Positions 10,756-19,662 of a stretch of 39,592 nucleotides of DNA are shown piece by piece. The position numbers and the translations under genes are program-made. The notes beneath the pieces are model-generated. The model had not been told where the DNA came from. It did no database searches and saw nothing but the letters and a program-made list of their open reading frames with translations. Numbering within the stretch: the first letter of the stretch is position 1; each line of letters opens with the position of its first letter. The stretch spans positions 1-39,592 of the forward strand of contig NZ_JABAGC010000031.1 in the NCBI RefSeq assembly GCF_012843905.1, read 5' to 3'. The DNA comes from Clostridium sp. SM-530-WT-3G. GTDB taxonomy: Bacteria > Bacillota > Clostridia > Clostridiales > Clostridiaceae.

Positions 10756-10775
10756 TGTAGGAGGTATAGAGTTTA

Positions 10776-11555
10776 ATGTTTCAAGCAATAGTAAACTTTA
10801 TGAGAGACATATTTGAATACTTTCATACTGTAATAGTAAACATGGGAGTATCAGATGTTGGTCTATCATATGTGCTGGCTATTTTTATATTTACTCTGGT
10901 AATAAGAGTATTGATATTGCCGTTTAATATAAAGGCGGCTAAGTCAACAAGAGGAATGCAAAAAATTCAGCCACAAGTAAAAAAACTTCAAGAAAAATAT
11001 AAAAATGACCCACAAAAAATGAATGCAGAAGTCATGAAGTTATATAAAGAAAATAATGTTAGTATGGTAGGTGGATGTTTACCAACATTATTACCTTTAC
11101 CAATATTAATGGCTCTTTATTGGGTATTCATGGGCATTCAATTACCTGATGGTCAGGTAGCATCATTCTTATGGATTAAAGATGTATTTGCTCCAGATCC
11201 ATATTACATTTTACCTATTTTAGCTGCTTTATCAACATATTTACCATCATATTTGATGACTAAATCAACTCCGCAGCAAGAAAATGGAATGAGTATGGGA
11301 ACTATGAACTTTGTTATGGCTGGAATGATGGGATTTATGGCATTAAGATTTAAAGCCATCTTAGTTTTATATTGGATAATTGGTAACCTTATTCAATTAG
11401 TACAAACTTATTTCTTAAATTACAGACCAGCTATAAAAGAAGCACAAATTGTTGAGAGCCAGACTTCAGGAATAGAACAATTAGATGACAAGTTCATGAT
11501 GGATGTTGAACAACCTAAAAACTTAGCAAGTAAAAAGAAGAAAAAGAAAAAATAA
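10776..11555 (+). CDS. yidC: Membrane protein insertase YidC/Oxa1
   Basis: YidC inserts proteins into the cytoplasmic membrane alone or with SecYEG. The 259-aa product has hydrophobic segments near residues 28-50, 110-125, 145-165 and 190-215. The conserved Arg of the hydrophilic groove sits in FTLVIRVLILPF (about residue 44). The cytoplasmic hairpin is basic and the C-terminus ends in a poly-lysine tail. No lipobox Cys is seen at the N-terminus. A strong AGGAGGT lies before the ATG. Confidence 0.95.
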   Translation: MFQAIVNFMRDIFEYFHTVIVNMGVSDVGLSYVLAIFIFTLVIRVLILPFNIKAAKSTRGMQKIQPQVKKLQEKYKNDPQKMNAEVMKLYKENNVSMVGGCLPTLLPLPILMALYWVFMGIQLPDGQVASFLWIKDVFAPDPYYILPILAALSTYLPSYLMTKSTPQQENGMSMGTMNFVMAGMMGFMALRFKAILVLYWIIGNLIQLVQTYFLNYRPAIKEAQIVESQTSGIEQLDDKFMMDVEQPKNLASKKKKKKK

Positions 11556-11602
11556 TATAAAATAAATTTTGCTTTCATATTTTAGAGGTGGTGGATTAAC
11601 AC

Positions 11603-12232
11603 ATGAAATCAATAGAAATAGAAGGAAAAACTGTTGAAGATGCATTAAATCAAGCATTAGAGAAATTGGGAACAGAAGAAAACATGATAAATGTTGAAAT
11701 ACTTGAACAAGGCTCTAAAGGATTATTTAATGTTATAGGAGTTAAACCAGCAAAAATTAAAGTAAGTTTAAAATATGACTATATAGAGGAAGCACGTAAT
11801 TTCTTAGCTAATATGCTTAAAAAAATGAACATTGATGCTGAAATTAATATTAAAGAAGAGAATGATACTCTACATATTAATTTAAGTGGAAAAAATGTGG
11901 GACTTTTAATTGGATATAGGGGGGAAACCTTAGATTCAATACAATATTTAGTTTCATTAGTAGTTAATAAAATACATGATTATCCTCATAAGAGAGTTAT
12001 AGTAGATACTGAAAATTATAGAAGCAAAAGAGAAGAAACTTTAAAAGGTGTTGCTATAAAAACAGCAAATAGAGTTATTAAGACTAAAAAATCATTTAAA
12101 TTGGAACCAATGAATCCATACGAAAGAAGAATAATACACTCTGCATTACAGGCTAATGAGTTTGTTGTAACACATAGTGAAGGAGAAGAACCTTTTAGAA
12201 GAGTAGTTATTGAACTAAAAAATAAAAAGTAA
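11603..12232 (+). CDS. jag: RNA-binding protein Jag/KhpB
   Basis: The 209-aa product has a Jag N-terminal domain (about 1-50, MKSIEIEGKTVEDALNQAL), a KH domain (GLLIGYRGETLDSIQYL, about 110-126) and a C-terminal R3H domain (NPYERRIIHSALQ). KhpB proteins pair with KhpA and bind many transcripts, affecting cell wall and division. The gene sits directly after yidC, the family's usual context, and ends at a strong terminator. Confidence 0.93.
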   Translation: MKSIEIEGKTVEDALNQALEKLGTEENMINVEILEQGSKGLFNVIGVKPAKIKVSLKYDYIEEARNFLANMLKKMNIDAEINIKEENDTLHINLSGKNVGLLIGYRGETLDSIQYLVSLVVNKIHDYPHKRVIVDTENYRSKREETLKGVAIKTANRVIKTKKSFKLEPMNPYERRIIHSALQANEFVVTHSEGEEPFRRVVIELKNKK

Positions 12233-12263
12233 AAAGAAAGCCTTATAGGCTTTCTTTTTACTT
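12231..12263 (+). terminator. rpmH-jag operon terminator
   Basis: A 13-bp perfect stem (12231-12243 with 12247-12259) and a 3-base loop end in a T-rich run. The stem overlaps the jag stop codon. It closes the operon that started at rpmH. Confidence 0.9.
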
Positions 12264-12286
12264 TTTAGACAAAATAAATTATAACT

Positions 12287-12315
12287 TTGACTAATTAAAT
12301 TTTGTTATGTAAAAT
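12287..12315 (+). promoter_or_regulatory. mnmE operon promoter
   Basis: TTGACT (12287-12292) and TAAAAT (12310-12315) are spaced 17 bp and lie just after the jag terminator. The leader to the mnmE ATG would be about 58 nt. Confidence 0.7.
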
Positions 12316-12379
12316 TGATATTAGCTTAAATTGGATATACTAATAAGAAAAGCTTCTTTAAATAGAAGGAGGATTATAA

Positions 12380-13762
12380 ATGAAAGAATTTGATACTATT
12401 TGTGCTATTGCTACTCCTATTGGAGAAGGTGGAGTATCTATAATAAGAATTTCTGGAGAAAAAGCTTTAGATATTGCAGCAAAGATATTTGTAGGAAAAA
12501 AGAATAAAGATATAAAAGACATGAAGACATATACTATGAGATATGGAAATATCATTGATAAATCTAATGGAGAGATTATTGATGATGTTATTATAAGTTT
12601 TATGAAAATGCCTAACAGCTACACTGGAGAAAATGTTATAGAAGTTAACTGTCATGGTGGAGTTGTAGCTACTAATAGAGTTTTAAATGAAATAGTAAAA
12701 GCTGGGGCTAGACTTGCAGAACCTGGTGAGTTTACAAAAAGAGCATTTTTGAACGGAAAAATAGATTTAAGTCAGGCTGAAGCTATTATGGATATAATAA
12801 CAGCTAAAACTGAATTATCTATGAAATCTGCAATGATGCAAAGTAATGGAGCATTATCTAAGGAAATAGGAGAATTAAGAAAATATTTATTGAATGTGCT
12901 TGCGTTAATTGAATATGCTGTCGATTTTACTGAAGATGATGAGGATGTAGTAGATGACAATATGATTTCTCAAATAAAAGATGGTGTAGGAAAGACTCTT
13001 TCAAAAGTAAATTCATTACTAAAAAATGCAGATGAGGGAAAAATCATTAGAGATGGACTTAATGTTGTTATAGTTGGTAAACCTAATGTAGGTAAATCTT
13101 CATTGCTGAATTCTTTATTAAAAGAAAAAAGAGCAATTGTAACAGATGTTCCTGGTACAACAAGAGATGTTATTGAAGAATATATAAATTTAGATGGAAT
13201 TCCAATTAAGATTACTGATACTGCTGGAATAAGAGAAACAGATGATACAGTTGAAAGAATCGGTGTTGAAAAATCAAAGCAAAAGATAGAAGAAGCTGAT
13301 TTAATAATTCTTATGCTTGATACATCAAGAGAACTTGATGAGGAAGATAGATTAATTATTGACTCAATTAAAAATAAAAAATACATTGTACTATTAAATA
13401 AGGTAGATTTAGATACAAAATTAAATGATAGTATAATAAATGAATTAGATAATAAGATTGAAATATCTGCTAAGACTGGTTTTGGTCTTGAAAAACTAAA
13501 GGAAGAAATTAAAAAGCTATTCTTTAATGGTGAAATTGATACTGAAAGTTTAATTATATCTAATACTAGACATAAAGAAGCATTATATAGAACACTTGAA
13601 AATTGCAATCAAGCTATGAATAGACTTGAAGCTAACGAATACTTAGATCTGATATCTATTTACGTAACTGCGGCTATGAGAGCATTAGGTGAAATAACAG
13701 GTGATGAATTAGAAGAAGATGTATTAAACAAGATATTTAGTGAATTTTGTGTAGGAAAGTAA
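12380..13762 (+). CDS. mnmE: tRNA uridine-5-carboxymethylaminomethyl(34) synthesis GTPase MnmE
   Basis: MnmE works with MnmG to modify U34 in tRNAs that read split codon boxes. The 460-aa product has the N-terminal tetrahydrofolate-binding domain (about 1-118). A G domain is set within a helical domain, with GKPNVGKSS (about 228-236) and TDVPGTTRD in switch I. The conserved C-terminal FCVGK carries the catalytic Cys at 457. AGGAGG precedes the ATG. mnmG follows 12 bases later. Confidence 0.97.
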   Translation: MKEFDTICAIATPIGEGGVSIIRISGEKALDIAAKIFVGKKNKDIKDMKTYTMRYGNIIDKSNGEIIDDVIISFMKMPNSYTGENVIEVNCHGGVVATNRVLNEIVKAGARLAEPGEFTKRAFLNGKIDLSQAEAIMDIITAKTELSMKSAMMQSNGALSKEIGELRKYLLNVLALIEYAVDFTEDDEDVVDDNMISQIKDGVGKTLSKVNSLLKNADEGKIIRDGLNVVIVGKPNVGKSSLLNSLLKEKRAIVTDVPGTTRDVIEEYINLDGIPIKITDTAGIRETDDTVERIGVEKSKQKIEEADLIILMLDTSRELDEEDRLIIDSIKNKKYIVLLNKVDLDTKLNDSIINELDNKIEISAKTGFGLEKLKEEIKKLFFNGEIDTESLIISNTRHKEALYRTLENCNQAMNRLEANEYLDLISIYVTAAMRALGEITGDELEEDVLNKIFSEFCVGK

Positions 13763-13774
13763 GGGAGAAAAGAA

Positions 13775-15661
13775 ATGAATATTAATTATGAAGGCGGAAG
13801 TTTTGATGTCATTGTAGTTGGTGCAGGTCATGCTGGATGTGAAGCTGCTCTTGCATCAGCTAGAATGGGATTAAACACATTAGTGTGTACTATAAATTTA
13901 GATTCTATAGCGTTAATGCCATGTAATCCTAATATAGGAGGAACTGCAAAAGGACATTTAGTTAGAGAAATTGATGCATTGGGTGGAGAAATGGGGGTTA
14001 ATATAGACCATACATTTATTCAATCTAGAATGTTAAATACATCTAAAGGTCCAGCTGTTCACTCACTTAGAGCACAAGCTGATAAAAAAGATTATCAGTT
14101 TAGAATGAAAGAAGTATTAGAAGAACAAGAAAATTTAACAGTAAGGCAAATAGAAGTTACAGAAATCCTTACTGAAGATAATAAAGTAACTGGTGTTGTA
14201 ACTAAAAATGGAGCTGTCTTTAGATGTAAAGCAGTTGTTTTAGCTACTGGTACATATTTAAAAGGTAAAATAATAATAGGAGAAGTTTCGTATAGTGGTG
14301 GTCCTAACGGATTATTCCCAGCTAATGATTTATCACAATCTCTATTAGATTTAGGAATATCTCTTAGAAGATTTAAAACTGGTACTCCAGCAAGAATTAA
14401 CAGAAGATCTGTTGATTTTTCAAAAATGGTTGAACAAACTGGTGATGAAAAAATAGTTCCATTTTCATTTATGAGCGGAAAACTTGATAAGGAACAAGTG
14501 TCTTGTTATTTAACTTATACAAACGAAGAAACTCATAATATAATAAGAGAAAATATAAATAGATCTCCAATTTATAATGGAAGCATTAAGGGGGTTGGTC
14601 CTAGATACTGTCCATCAATTGAAGATAAGGTTATGAGATTCCCAGATAGAACTCAACATCAAATATTTATAGAACCAGAAGGATTAAATACTTTAGAAAT
14701 GTATGTTGGAGGATTTTCTTCATCATTACCAGAAGAGGTTCAAGTTAAAATGCTTAGAACTTTACCAGGGTTAGAAAATGTTGAAATGATGAGAACAGCA
14801 TATGCAATAGAATATGATTCTATAGACCCAACTCAATTAAAACCAACATTGGAATTTAAGGATATTGAAGGTTTATATGGAGCAGGTCAATTAAATGGAA
14901 GCTCTGGATATGAAGAAGCTGGAGCACAAGGTTTAGTTGCTGGTATAAATGCTGCATTAAAAATTAAAAATGAAGAACCATTAATTTTAACTAGATCAGA
15001 TGCATATATTGGAGTTCTTATTGATGATTTAGTAACAAAAGGAACTAATGAACCATATAGAATGATGACATCTAGAGCTGAATACAGATTATTATTAAGA
15101 CAAGATAATGCTGATTTAAGATTAACAGAAATGGGTCATAGAGTAGGCTTAGTAACAGAAGAAAGATATAACAGATTCTTAGCTAGAAAAGCTAATATTG
15201 AAAGTGAATTAGAAAGACTTAAAAATCTACAAGTAACTAATAAGAAAGAAAATAATGATTTCTTAGCTACTTTAAATTCAGCACCATTAAGAAAGCCTAT
15301 TAGCTTCTATGAATTATTACAAAGACCTGAATTAGATTATTTTGCATTAAAAGAGTTAGATCCAGATAGACCTGAATTATCAGAAGATATTGGTGAACAA
15401 ATAAACATATTAACTAAATATGAAGGATATATTCAAAGTCAGTTAGAACAAGTAGCTCAATTTAGTAAGTTTGAAAAGAAGCTATTACCAAAAGATATTG
15501 ATTATAATGATGTTAGTGGATTAAGAACAGAAGCTATACAAAAATTAAGTAATATAAGACCAATAAGTATAGGTCAGGCATCTCGTATATCTGGTGTATC
15601 ACCAGCAGATATTTCTGTTTTACTTATATATCTTGAACATCAATATGGAAAAAAAGCTTAG
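13775..15661 (+). CDS. mnmG: tRNA uridine-5-carboxymethylaminomethyl(34) synthesis enzyme MnmG
   Basis: MnmG is the FAD-dependent partner of MnmE. The 628-aa product starts with the FAD-binding [17 protein letters not shown] (about 16-32). It has the GidA signatures [14 protein letters not shown] and [11 protein letters not shown], and a helical C-terminal domain that binds MnmE and tRNA. Length is normal. A short AGGGAGAA lies upstream of the ATG. It sits between mnmE and rsmG in the standard order. Confidence 0.97.
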   Translation: MNINYEGGSFDVIVVGAGHAGCEAALASARMGLNTLVCTINLDSIALMPCNPNIGGTAKGHLVREIDALGGEMGVNIDHTFIQSRMLNTSKGPAVHSLRAQADKKDYQFRMKEVLEEQENLTVRQIEVTEILTEDNKVTGVVTKNGAVFRCKAVVLATGTYLKGKIIIGEVSYSGGPNGLFPANDLSQSLLDLGISLRRFKTGTPARINRRSVDFSKMVEQTGDEKIVPFSFMSGKLDKEQVSCYLTYTNEETHNIIRENINRSPIYNGSIKGVGPRYCPSIEDKVMRFPDRTQHQIFIEPEGLNTLEMYVGGFSSSLPEEVQVKMLRTLPGLENVEMMRTAYAIEYDSIDPTQLKPTLEFKDIEGLYGAGQLNGSSGYEEAGAQGLVAGINAALKIKNEEPLILTRSDAYIGVLIDDLVTKGTNEPYRMMTSRAEYRLLLRQDNADLRLTEMGHRVGLVTEERYNRFLARKANIESELERLKNLQVTNKKENNDFLATLNSAPLRKPISFYELLQRPELDYFALKELDPDRPELSEDIGEQINILTKYEGYIQSQLEQVAQFSKFEKKLLPKDIDYNDVSGLRTEAIQKLSNIRPISIGQASRISGVSPADISVLLIYLEHQYGKKA

Positions 15662-15678
15662 TTTAAATGGAGGATTTT

Positions 15679-16395
15679 ATGGAATTTTATGAATTAATGA
15701 CTAGAGCAGCAGAAGATGTTGGCTTAGAAATGACTGAAGATAAATATAATAAATTTATTAAATACATGAGACTTCTTCAAGAATGGAATGAAAAAATAAA
15801 CTTAACAGCTATAACAGAAGATGAAGATATTATAAAAAAACATTTTATTGATTGTATAAAAGCATTCAAGCGTGATGAATTCAAGAAAGCAAGTACATTA
15901 ATAGATGTTGGTACTGGAGCAGGATTTCCAGGGCTTCCAATAGCTATTATGAGAGAAGACTTAAATGTTACACTTCTTGATTCATTAAATAAAAGAATTA
16001 ACTTTTTAAATACTGTGATTAGAGAGTTAGGCTTAAAAAATGTTACAACAATTCATTCAAGAGCTGAAGATGGGGCAAGAGATAAAAAACTTAGAGAAAA
16101 GTTTGATATCGCTACATCAAGAGCTGTTGCAAATATGAGTGTATTATCTGAATTTTGTTTACCTTATGTAAGAATAGGTGGAAGCTTCATTGCACTTAAA
16201 GGACCTTCTGTAGATGAAGAAATACAAAATAGCAAAAATGCCATCGGAACATTAGGCGGAAAACTTATTGATATATGTGAGGTTGAAATAGAAGATACTG
16301 AACTTAAACATAATTTAGTAGTTGTTGAAAAAATTAAAGAATGTGGTAAGGTATATCCTAGAAAAGCAGGTTCTATCACTAAAAAACCTCTTTAA
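15679..16395 (+). CDS. rsmG: 16S rRNA (guanine(527)-N(7))-methyltransferase RsmG
   Basis: RsmG methylates G527 of 16S rRNA; its loss gives low-level streptomycin resistance in other bacteria. The 238-aa product has the SAM-binding motif [15 protein letters not shown] (about 76-90) and the family segment [12 protein letters not shown]. An in-frame ATG at 15667 exists, but GGAGG (15669-15673) lies between it and the ATG at 15679 with ideal spacing, so the latter is chosen. It follows mnmG by a few bases. In Bacillus, noc comes next; here parA does. Confidence 0.95.
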   Translation: MEFYELMTRAAEDVGLEMTEDKYNKFIKYMRLLQEWNEKINLTAITEDEDIIKKHFIDCIKAFKRDEFKKASTLIDVGTGAGFPGLPIAIMREDLNVTLLDSLNKRINFLNTVIRELGLKNVTTIHSRAEDGARDKKLREKFDIATSRAVANMSVLSEFCLPYVRIGGSFIALKGPSVDEEIQNSKNAIGTLGGKLIDICEVEIEDTELKHNLVVVEKIKECGKVYPRKAGSITKKPL

Positions 16396-16482
16396 GAATT
16401 AAAAGAGTGTTTTACCGATTAAGTTATATGTTAATATTCAAACACCAAAGAAATAAAATTTTTACATAATTATGAGTTAAGG

Positions 16483-16517
16483 TTAAGGTTGCAATATTTT
16501 GTGACCTTAATTTTTTT
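16483..16517 (+). terminator. mnmE-rsmG operon terminator
   Basis: TTAAGGT (16483-16489) pairs with ACCTTAA (16504-16510), followed by seven T. It lies in the 234-base gap between rsmG and parA. The rest of that gap is AT-rich with no recognisable gene. Confidence 0.65.
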
Positions 16518-16629
16518 ATTCAAAATTGGGCTAGAATGAGGTAAATTTAGAACATTGTTCTTTTAATATACTATAAAAATATATATAATATATTTATGGA
16601 AGGGGGGACGCTCTTTTAGGGCTTAATAT

Positions 16630-17391
16630 ATGAAGACAATTTGTGTTTTTAATCAAAAGGGTGGAGTAGGAAAGACTACTACTAATATAAATTTATGCGC
16701 TTATTTAGCAATGGAAGGTTATAGAGTTCTGACAATAGATATAGATCCTCAAGGTAATACAACTAGTGGATTAGGATTAGATAAGAATAATTTAGAATTT
16801 TCAATGTATGATGTATTAGTATCTGATACAACTATGAAAGAAGCTATAATTAAAAGCGATTTAGTTCAAAATCTTTCTATTGCACCATCTACTATGGAAT
16901 TAGCAGGTGCAGAAGTAGAACTAATAAATAAAGAAAATAGAGAAAAAATAATGAAAGATAAACTAAAAGAGATTGAGGATGAATATGATTATGTATTTAT
17001 AGATTGTCCTCCATCATTAGGCGTTTTGACTATAAATGCATTATCTTGTGCTGATTCAGTATTAATTCCAATTCAGTGTGAATTTTATGCATTAGAAGGT
17101 GTAAGCCAGCTTATGAATACAGTTCAATTGGTTAAGAAATCGCTAAATAAGAAATTAGACATTGAAGGGGTAGTAATGACAATGTTTGATTTTAGAACAA
17201 ATCTTAGTAATGAGGTATTAAAAGAAGTTCAAAAATTCTTTGGAGAAAAGGTATATAAGACTACAATTCCTAGAAACGTAAGATTAGCAGAAGCACCAAG
17301 TTTTGGACTACCAATAATGTTATATGATGAAAAGTGTAAGGGTGCAGATGCATATGTAAATTTAACGAAAGAATTTTTAAATAGGCAGTAG
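16630..17391 (+). CDS. parA: Chromosome partitioning ATPase ParA/Soj
   Basis: ParA/Soj drives origin segregation with ParB and, in Bacillus, regulates DnaA. The 253-aa product begins MKTICVFNQKGGVGKTTTNI, with the deviant Walker A KGGVGKTT (10-17). It also has DIDPQGNTTSGLG and the Walker B segment YDYVFIDCPPSLG. A G-rich run (16602-16608) lies 21 bases before the ATG, while a weaker AGGG (16618-16621) lies at normal distance. parB starts 9 bases downstream. Confidence 0.96.
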   Translation: MKTICVFNQKGGVGKTTTNINLCAYLAMEGYRVLTIDIDPQGNTTSGLGLDKNNLEFSMYDVLVSDTTMKEAIIKSDLVQNLSIAPSTMELAGAEVELINKENREKIMKDKLKEIEDEYDYVFIDCPPSLGVLTINALSCADSVLIPIQCEFYALEGVSQLMNTVQLVKKSLNKKLDIEGVVMTMFDFRTNLSNEVLKEVQKFFGEKVYKTTIPRNVRLAEAPSFGLPIMLYDEKCKGADAYVNLTKEFLNRQ

Positions 17392-17400
17392 GTGATATAG

Positions 17401-18255
17401 ATGGGAAAAAAATTTGCATTGGGAAAAGGATTAAGTGCGCTTATTCCTGATGAGAGCTTTAATGAGGATAATAAGAATAGTACCTTATCTATTTCTATAA
17501 ACAAAATAAAAAGTGATAAGGACCAGCCGAGAAAATTATTTGATACTGAAAAAATTGCAGAATTAACAGAATCAATAAAGACACATGGAATTATACAACC
17601 ATTAATTTTAAGAAAAATAGATAATGACCAATACATAATAGTAGCAGGAGAGAGAAGATGGCGTGCAGCTAAAACTGCAGGCTTAAAAGAAGTTCCAGCT
17701 ATTATAATGGATTTAACTGAAAGAGAAATACTAGAAATATCACTTATTGAAAACATTCAAAGACAGGATTTAAATCCTATTGAAGAAGCTTTTGCTTATA
17801 AAAAATTGATAGATGATTTTAAGATGACTCATGAAGAATTAAGTAGGAGAATTGGTAAGTCTAGAACTTCTATTACGAATACTATGAGATTAATGAACTT
17901 AGATACTAGAGTTCAGCAATATATAATTGAAGGAGTTATATCTGAAGGGCATGGAAGAACACTTTTAGCAATAAAAGATTTTGAAGTTCAGTATGAGATT
18001 GCTCAACAAGTTATTGATGAAAGGTTATCAGTAAGAGAGTTAGAAAAAATAATTAAAAAAATGAATGAACCTACTAGCAGAACCAGCAGTAGTAAGCAGG
18101 AATTAAATCCTTATTATAAAGAGATAAAAAATCAACTCCAGGATTATTTTGGAACTAAAGTAAATATATCTAATAAAAATAATAAAGGTAAAATAGAAAT
18201 TGAATACTATTCAGAAGATGATTTACAAAGAATTTTAGATATAATAAACATATAA
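17401..18255 (+). CDS. parB: Chromosome partitioning protein ParB/Spo0J
   Basis: ParB binds parS, spreads as a CTP-dependent clamp and recruits SMC. The 284-aa product has the CTPase motifs HGIIQPLI and AGERRWRAAKTAG, then SLIENIQRQDLNPIEEA. A helix-turn-helix follows at about 140-165 (THEELSRRIGKSRTSITNTMRLM), and the C-terminus is a dimerisation domain. AGGTGAT precedes the ATG. A perfect parS site starts immediately after the stop codon. Confidence 0.96.
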   Translation: MGKKFALGKGLSALIPDESFNEDNKNSTLSISINKIKSDKDQPRKLFDTEKIAELTESIKTHGIIQPLILRKIDNDQYIIVAGERRWRAAKTAGLKEVPAIIMDLTEREILEISLIENIQRQDLNPIEEAFAYKKLIDDFKMTHEELSRRIGKSRTSITNTMRLMNLDTRVQQYIIEGVISEGHGRTLLAIKDFEVQYEIAQQVIDERLSVRELEKIIKKMNEPTSRTSSSKQELNPYYKEIKNQLQDYFGTKVNISNKNNKGKIEIEYYSEDDLQRILDIINI

Positions 18256-18271
18256 TGTTTCACGTGAAACA
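18256..18271. other. parS: parS site 1
   Basis: TGTTTCACGTGAAACA is a perfect 16-bp palindrome matching the Firmicute parS consensus (TGTTNCACGTGAAACA). It begins at the first base after the parB stop and lies in the leader of the DUF4446 gene. Confidence 0.95.
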
Positions 18272-18294
18272 ATTATGAAAGGAATGACACACAA

Positions 18295-18810
18295 TTGGAA
18301 GTATTTTTAAGTACAATTAATAGCTTGGCACCATATATAATTTTAGGAATGGGAATAATAATAGTATTATTATTTATCATGGTTATCATTCTATTTAAAT
18401 CTATTGGAAAATTAGAGAATAAATATAGAAGATTGATGAGAGGAACTAATGGTAGAAATTTAGAAGAAATGCTATTAGAAAAGGTTGATAGTATAGAAGA
18501 AGTAAAAGAAATATCTAAAAAAGTGATTTCAGAATATGAAAGATTAGAAGAAAAGATGAAAGAGTGTATTCAAAAAGTTACTATTATGAGATATAAAGCT
18601 TTTGAAGATGTAGGTAGTGATTTAAGTTTTTCAATTGCTATGTTAGATGATAAAAATGACGGTGTTATACTTACAGGAATATATGGAAGACAAGAGAGTA
18701 CTACATATGCAAAACCTATTGATAAAGGAATATCAAGATATGATCTTTCTGAAGAAGAACTTTATGTATTAAATGAAGCTATAAATAAATATGAAGAAAA
18801 GAAACAATAA
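18295..18810 (+). CDS. DUF4446 family membrane-anchored protein
   Basis: The 171-aa product has one N-terminal transmembrane segment (about residues 12-36, rich in Ile, Leu and Val). A charged, probably coiled-coil stretch (about 38-95) and a small globular end with the conserved-looking YKAFEDVGSDLSFSIAMLD follow. This matches the DUF4446 family usually found beside parB in clostridia; its function is unknown. The start is TTG at 18295 with AAAGGA about 11 bases upstream; no ATG fits. Location between two parS sites suggests a link to origin positioning, which is inference only. Confidence 0.75.
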   Translation: MEVFLSTINSLAPYIILGMGIIIVLLFIMVIILFKSIGKLENKYRRLMRGTNGRNLEEMLLEKVDSIEEVKEISKKVISEYERLEEKMKECIQKVTIMRYKAFEDVGSDLSFSIAMLDDKNDGVILTGIYGRQESTTYAKPIDKGISRYDLSEEELYVLNEAINKYEEKKQ

Positions 18811-18872
18811 TTTGTTTTCATTAATATATATTTAGTAGAGAAATAAAATGCAATTTAATTAATTAGATTTTT

Positions 18873-18923
18873 ATGTTTATCATAATTGTTTCACGTGAAA
18901 CAATTATGATAAACATTTTTTTT
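18873..18923 (+). terminator. parAB-DUF4446 terminator built around parS
   Basis: A 44-bp perfect palindrome (arms 18873-18894 and 18895-18916) is followed by a run of T to 18923, as in rho-independent terminators. Its central 16 bp are the second parS site. No U tract follows on the minus strand, so it works only for plus-strand transcription. Confidence 0.75.
18887..18902. other. parS: parS site 2
   Basis: A second perfect TGTTTCACGTGAAACA lies 631 bp from the first, at the centre of the larger palindrome after the DUF4446 gene. It is expected to be a ParB loading site. Confidence 0.95.
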
Positions 18924-19010
18924 ATTAAATTATAGAATTTGAAAATGAGAAATAAAGTTTTAATGCTTATAGTTTAAAAATATATTTTTAATTTAAGGTA
19001 ACATAACTTT

Positions 19011-19610
19011 TTATTTAAAAGAAATTAAATTATTCTTATTACTACAATAATTTTTTATATTATTATTTGTTGAAGCAAGATAGAAATGATAAATTGCTTT
19101 AGATATAACATCAGCTAAAACCATTACAGTATATAAACGGGTATTTTGTAATATTAAAAATTCAAATTGACCAGAGATATTGACAATACCAGTTATACTC
19201 ATATTTCCTACTGGGGGAAGATCTTTATTTAATGCTAAACCAGGAAGTAAAGGTGAATTTTTTATGAAGATTTTACCTATGTTATTTAATGAACCTAAAC
19301 ATGAATCAATAGCTATAATATATGGATCATGAAAATTGTTATGAATTTCAGATATTAATTTACATATGTTTTTTGCATGAATAGGTGATTGCAAAGTACC
19401 ATATATGTGAATATTAGATTTATTTAAAAATTGAAGTTTATAACCTACAAGTGGACCAAGAGAGTCACCAGTAGATCTATCAGTACCGATGCATATAAAT
19501 ATAATAGGACGATTTTGGGATAATATTGGTTTTAACTCATTTAAGAGATGATTTTTTATTTCTAGATATGCAGTAGGTGATGATGAATCAACTGAAAAAT
19601 TTTTACTCAT
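19011..19610 (-). CDS. yyaC: Spore protease-like protein YyaC (DUF1256)
   Basis: The 199-aa product has IIFICIGTDRSTGDSLGPLVGYKL and YIIAIDSCLG, matching the YyaC/DUF1256 family. That family is related to the Gpr and hydrogenase-maturation peptidase fold and is restricted to spore formers. Its substrate is unknown. The ATG at 19610 has AAGGAGG seven bases upstream. A TTG-initiated in-frame extension to 19661 has no binding site and is not favoured. The Shine-Dalgarno is inside a 14-bp hairpin (separate entry). The plus-strand neighbours converge on it. Confidence 0.8.
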   Translation of the reverse strand: MSKNFSVDSSSPTAYLEIKNHLLNELKPILSQNRPIIFICIGTDRSTGDSLGPLVGYKLQFLNKSNIHIYGTLQSPIHAKNICKLISEIHNNFHDPYIIAIDSCLGSLNNIGKIFIKNSPLLPGLALNKDLPPVGNMSITGIVNISGQFEFLILQNTRLYTVMVLADVISKAIYHFYLASTNNNIKNYCSNKNNLISFK

Positions 19611-19614
19611 GAGT

Positions 19615-19654
19615 AAACCTCCTTTATTAGATTTATTTCCAATAAAGGAGGTTT
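19615..19654 (-). promoter_or_regulatory. Hairpin sequestering the yyaC ribosome binding site
   Basis: A 14-bp perfect inverted repeat (19615-19628 with 19641-19654, 12-base loop) places AAGGAGG of yyaC in the 3' arm of a minus-strand hairpin, a few bases before the ATG. It starts 9 bases after the upstream aminotransferase stop. It could be a translational switch or, less well given the short U run, a terminator. Confidence 0.6.
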
Positions 19655-19662
19655 TATTCAAG

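Noticed and set aside
16602..16632. parA as a third case of remote Shine-Dalgarno plus hairpin
   Set aside because: The intervening stem is only 4 bp (GCTC/GGGC) and an AGGG lies at normal distance from the ATG, so ordinary initiation explains it.
19611..19661. TTG-initiated extension of YyaC
   Set aside because: No ribosome binding site, and the extension runs through the hairpin. The ATG at 19610 has a strong AAGGAGG.
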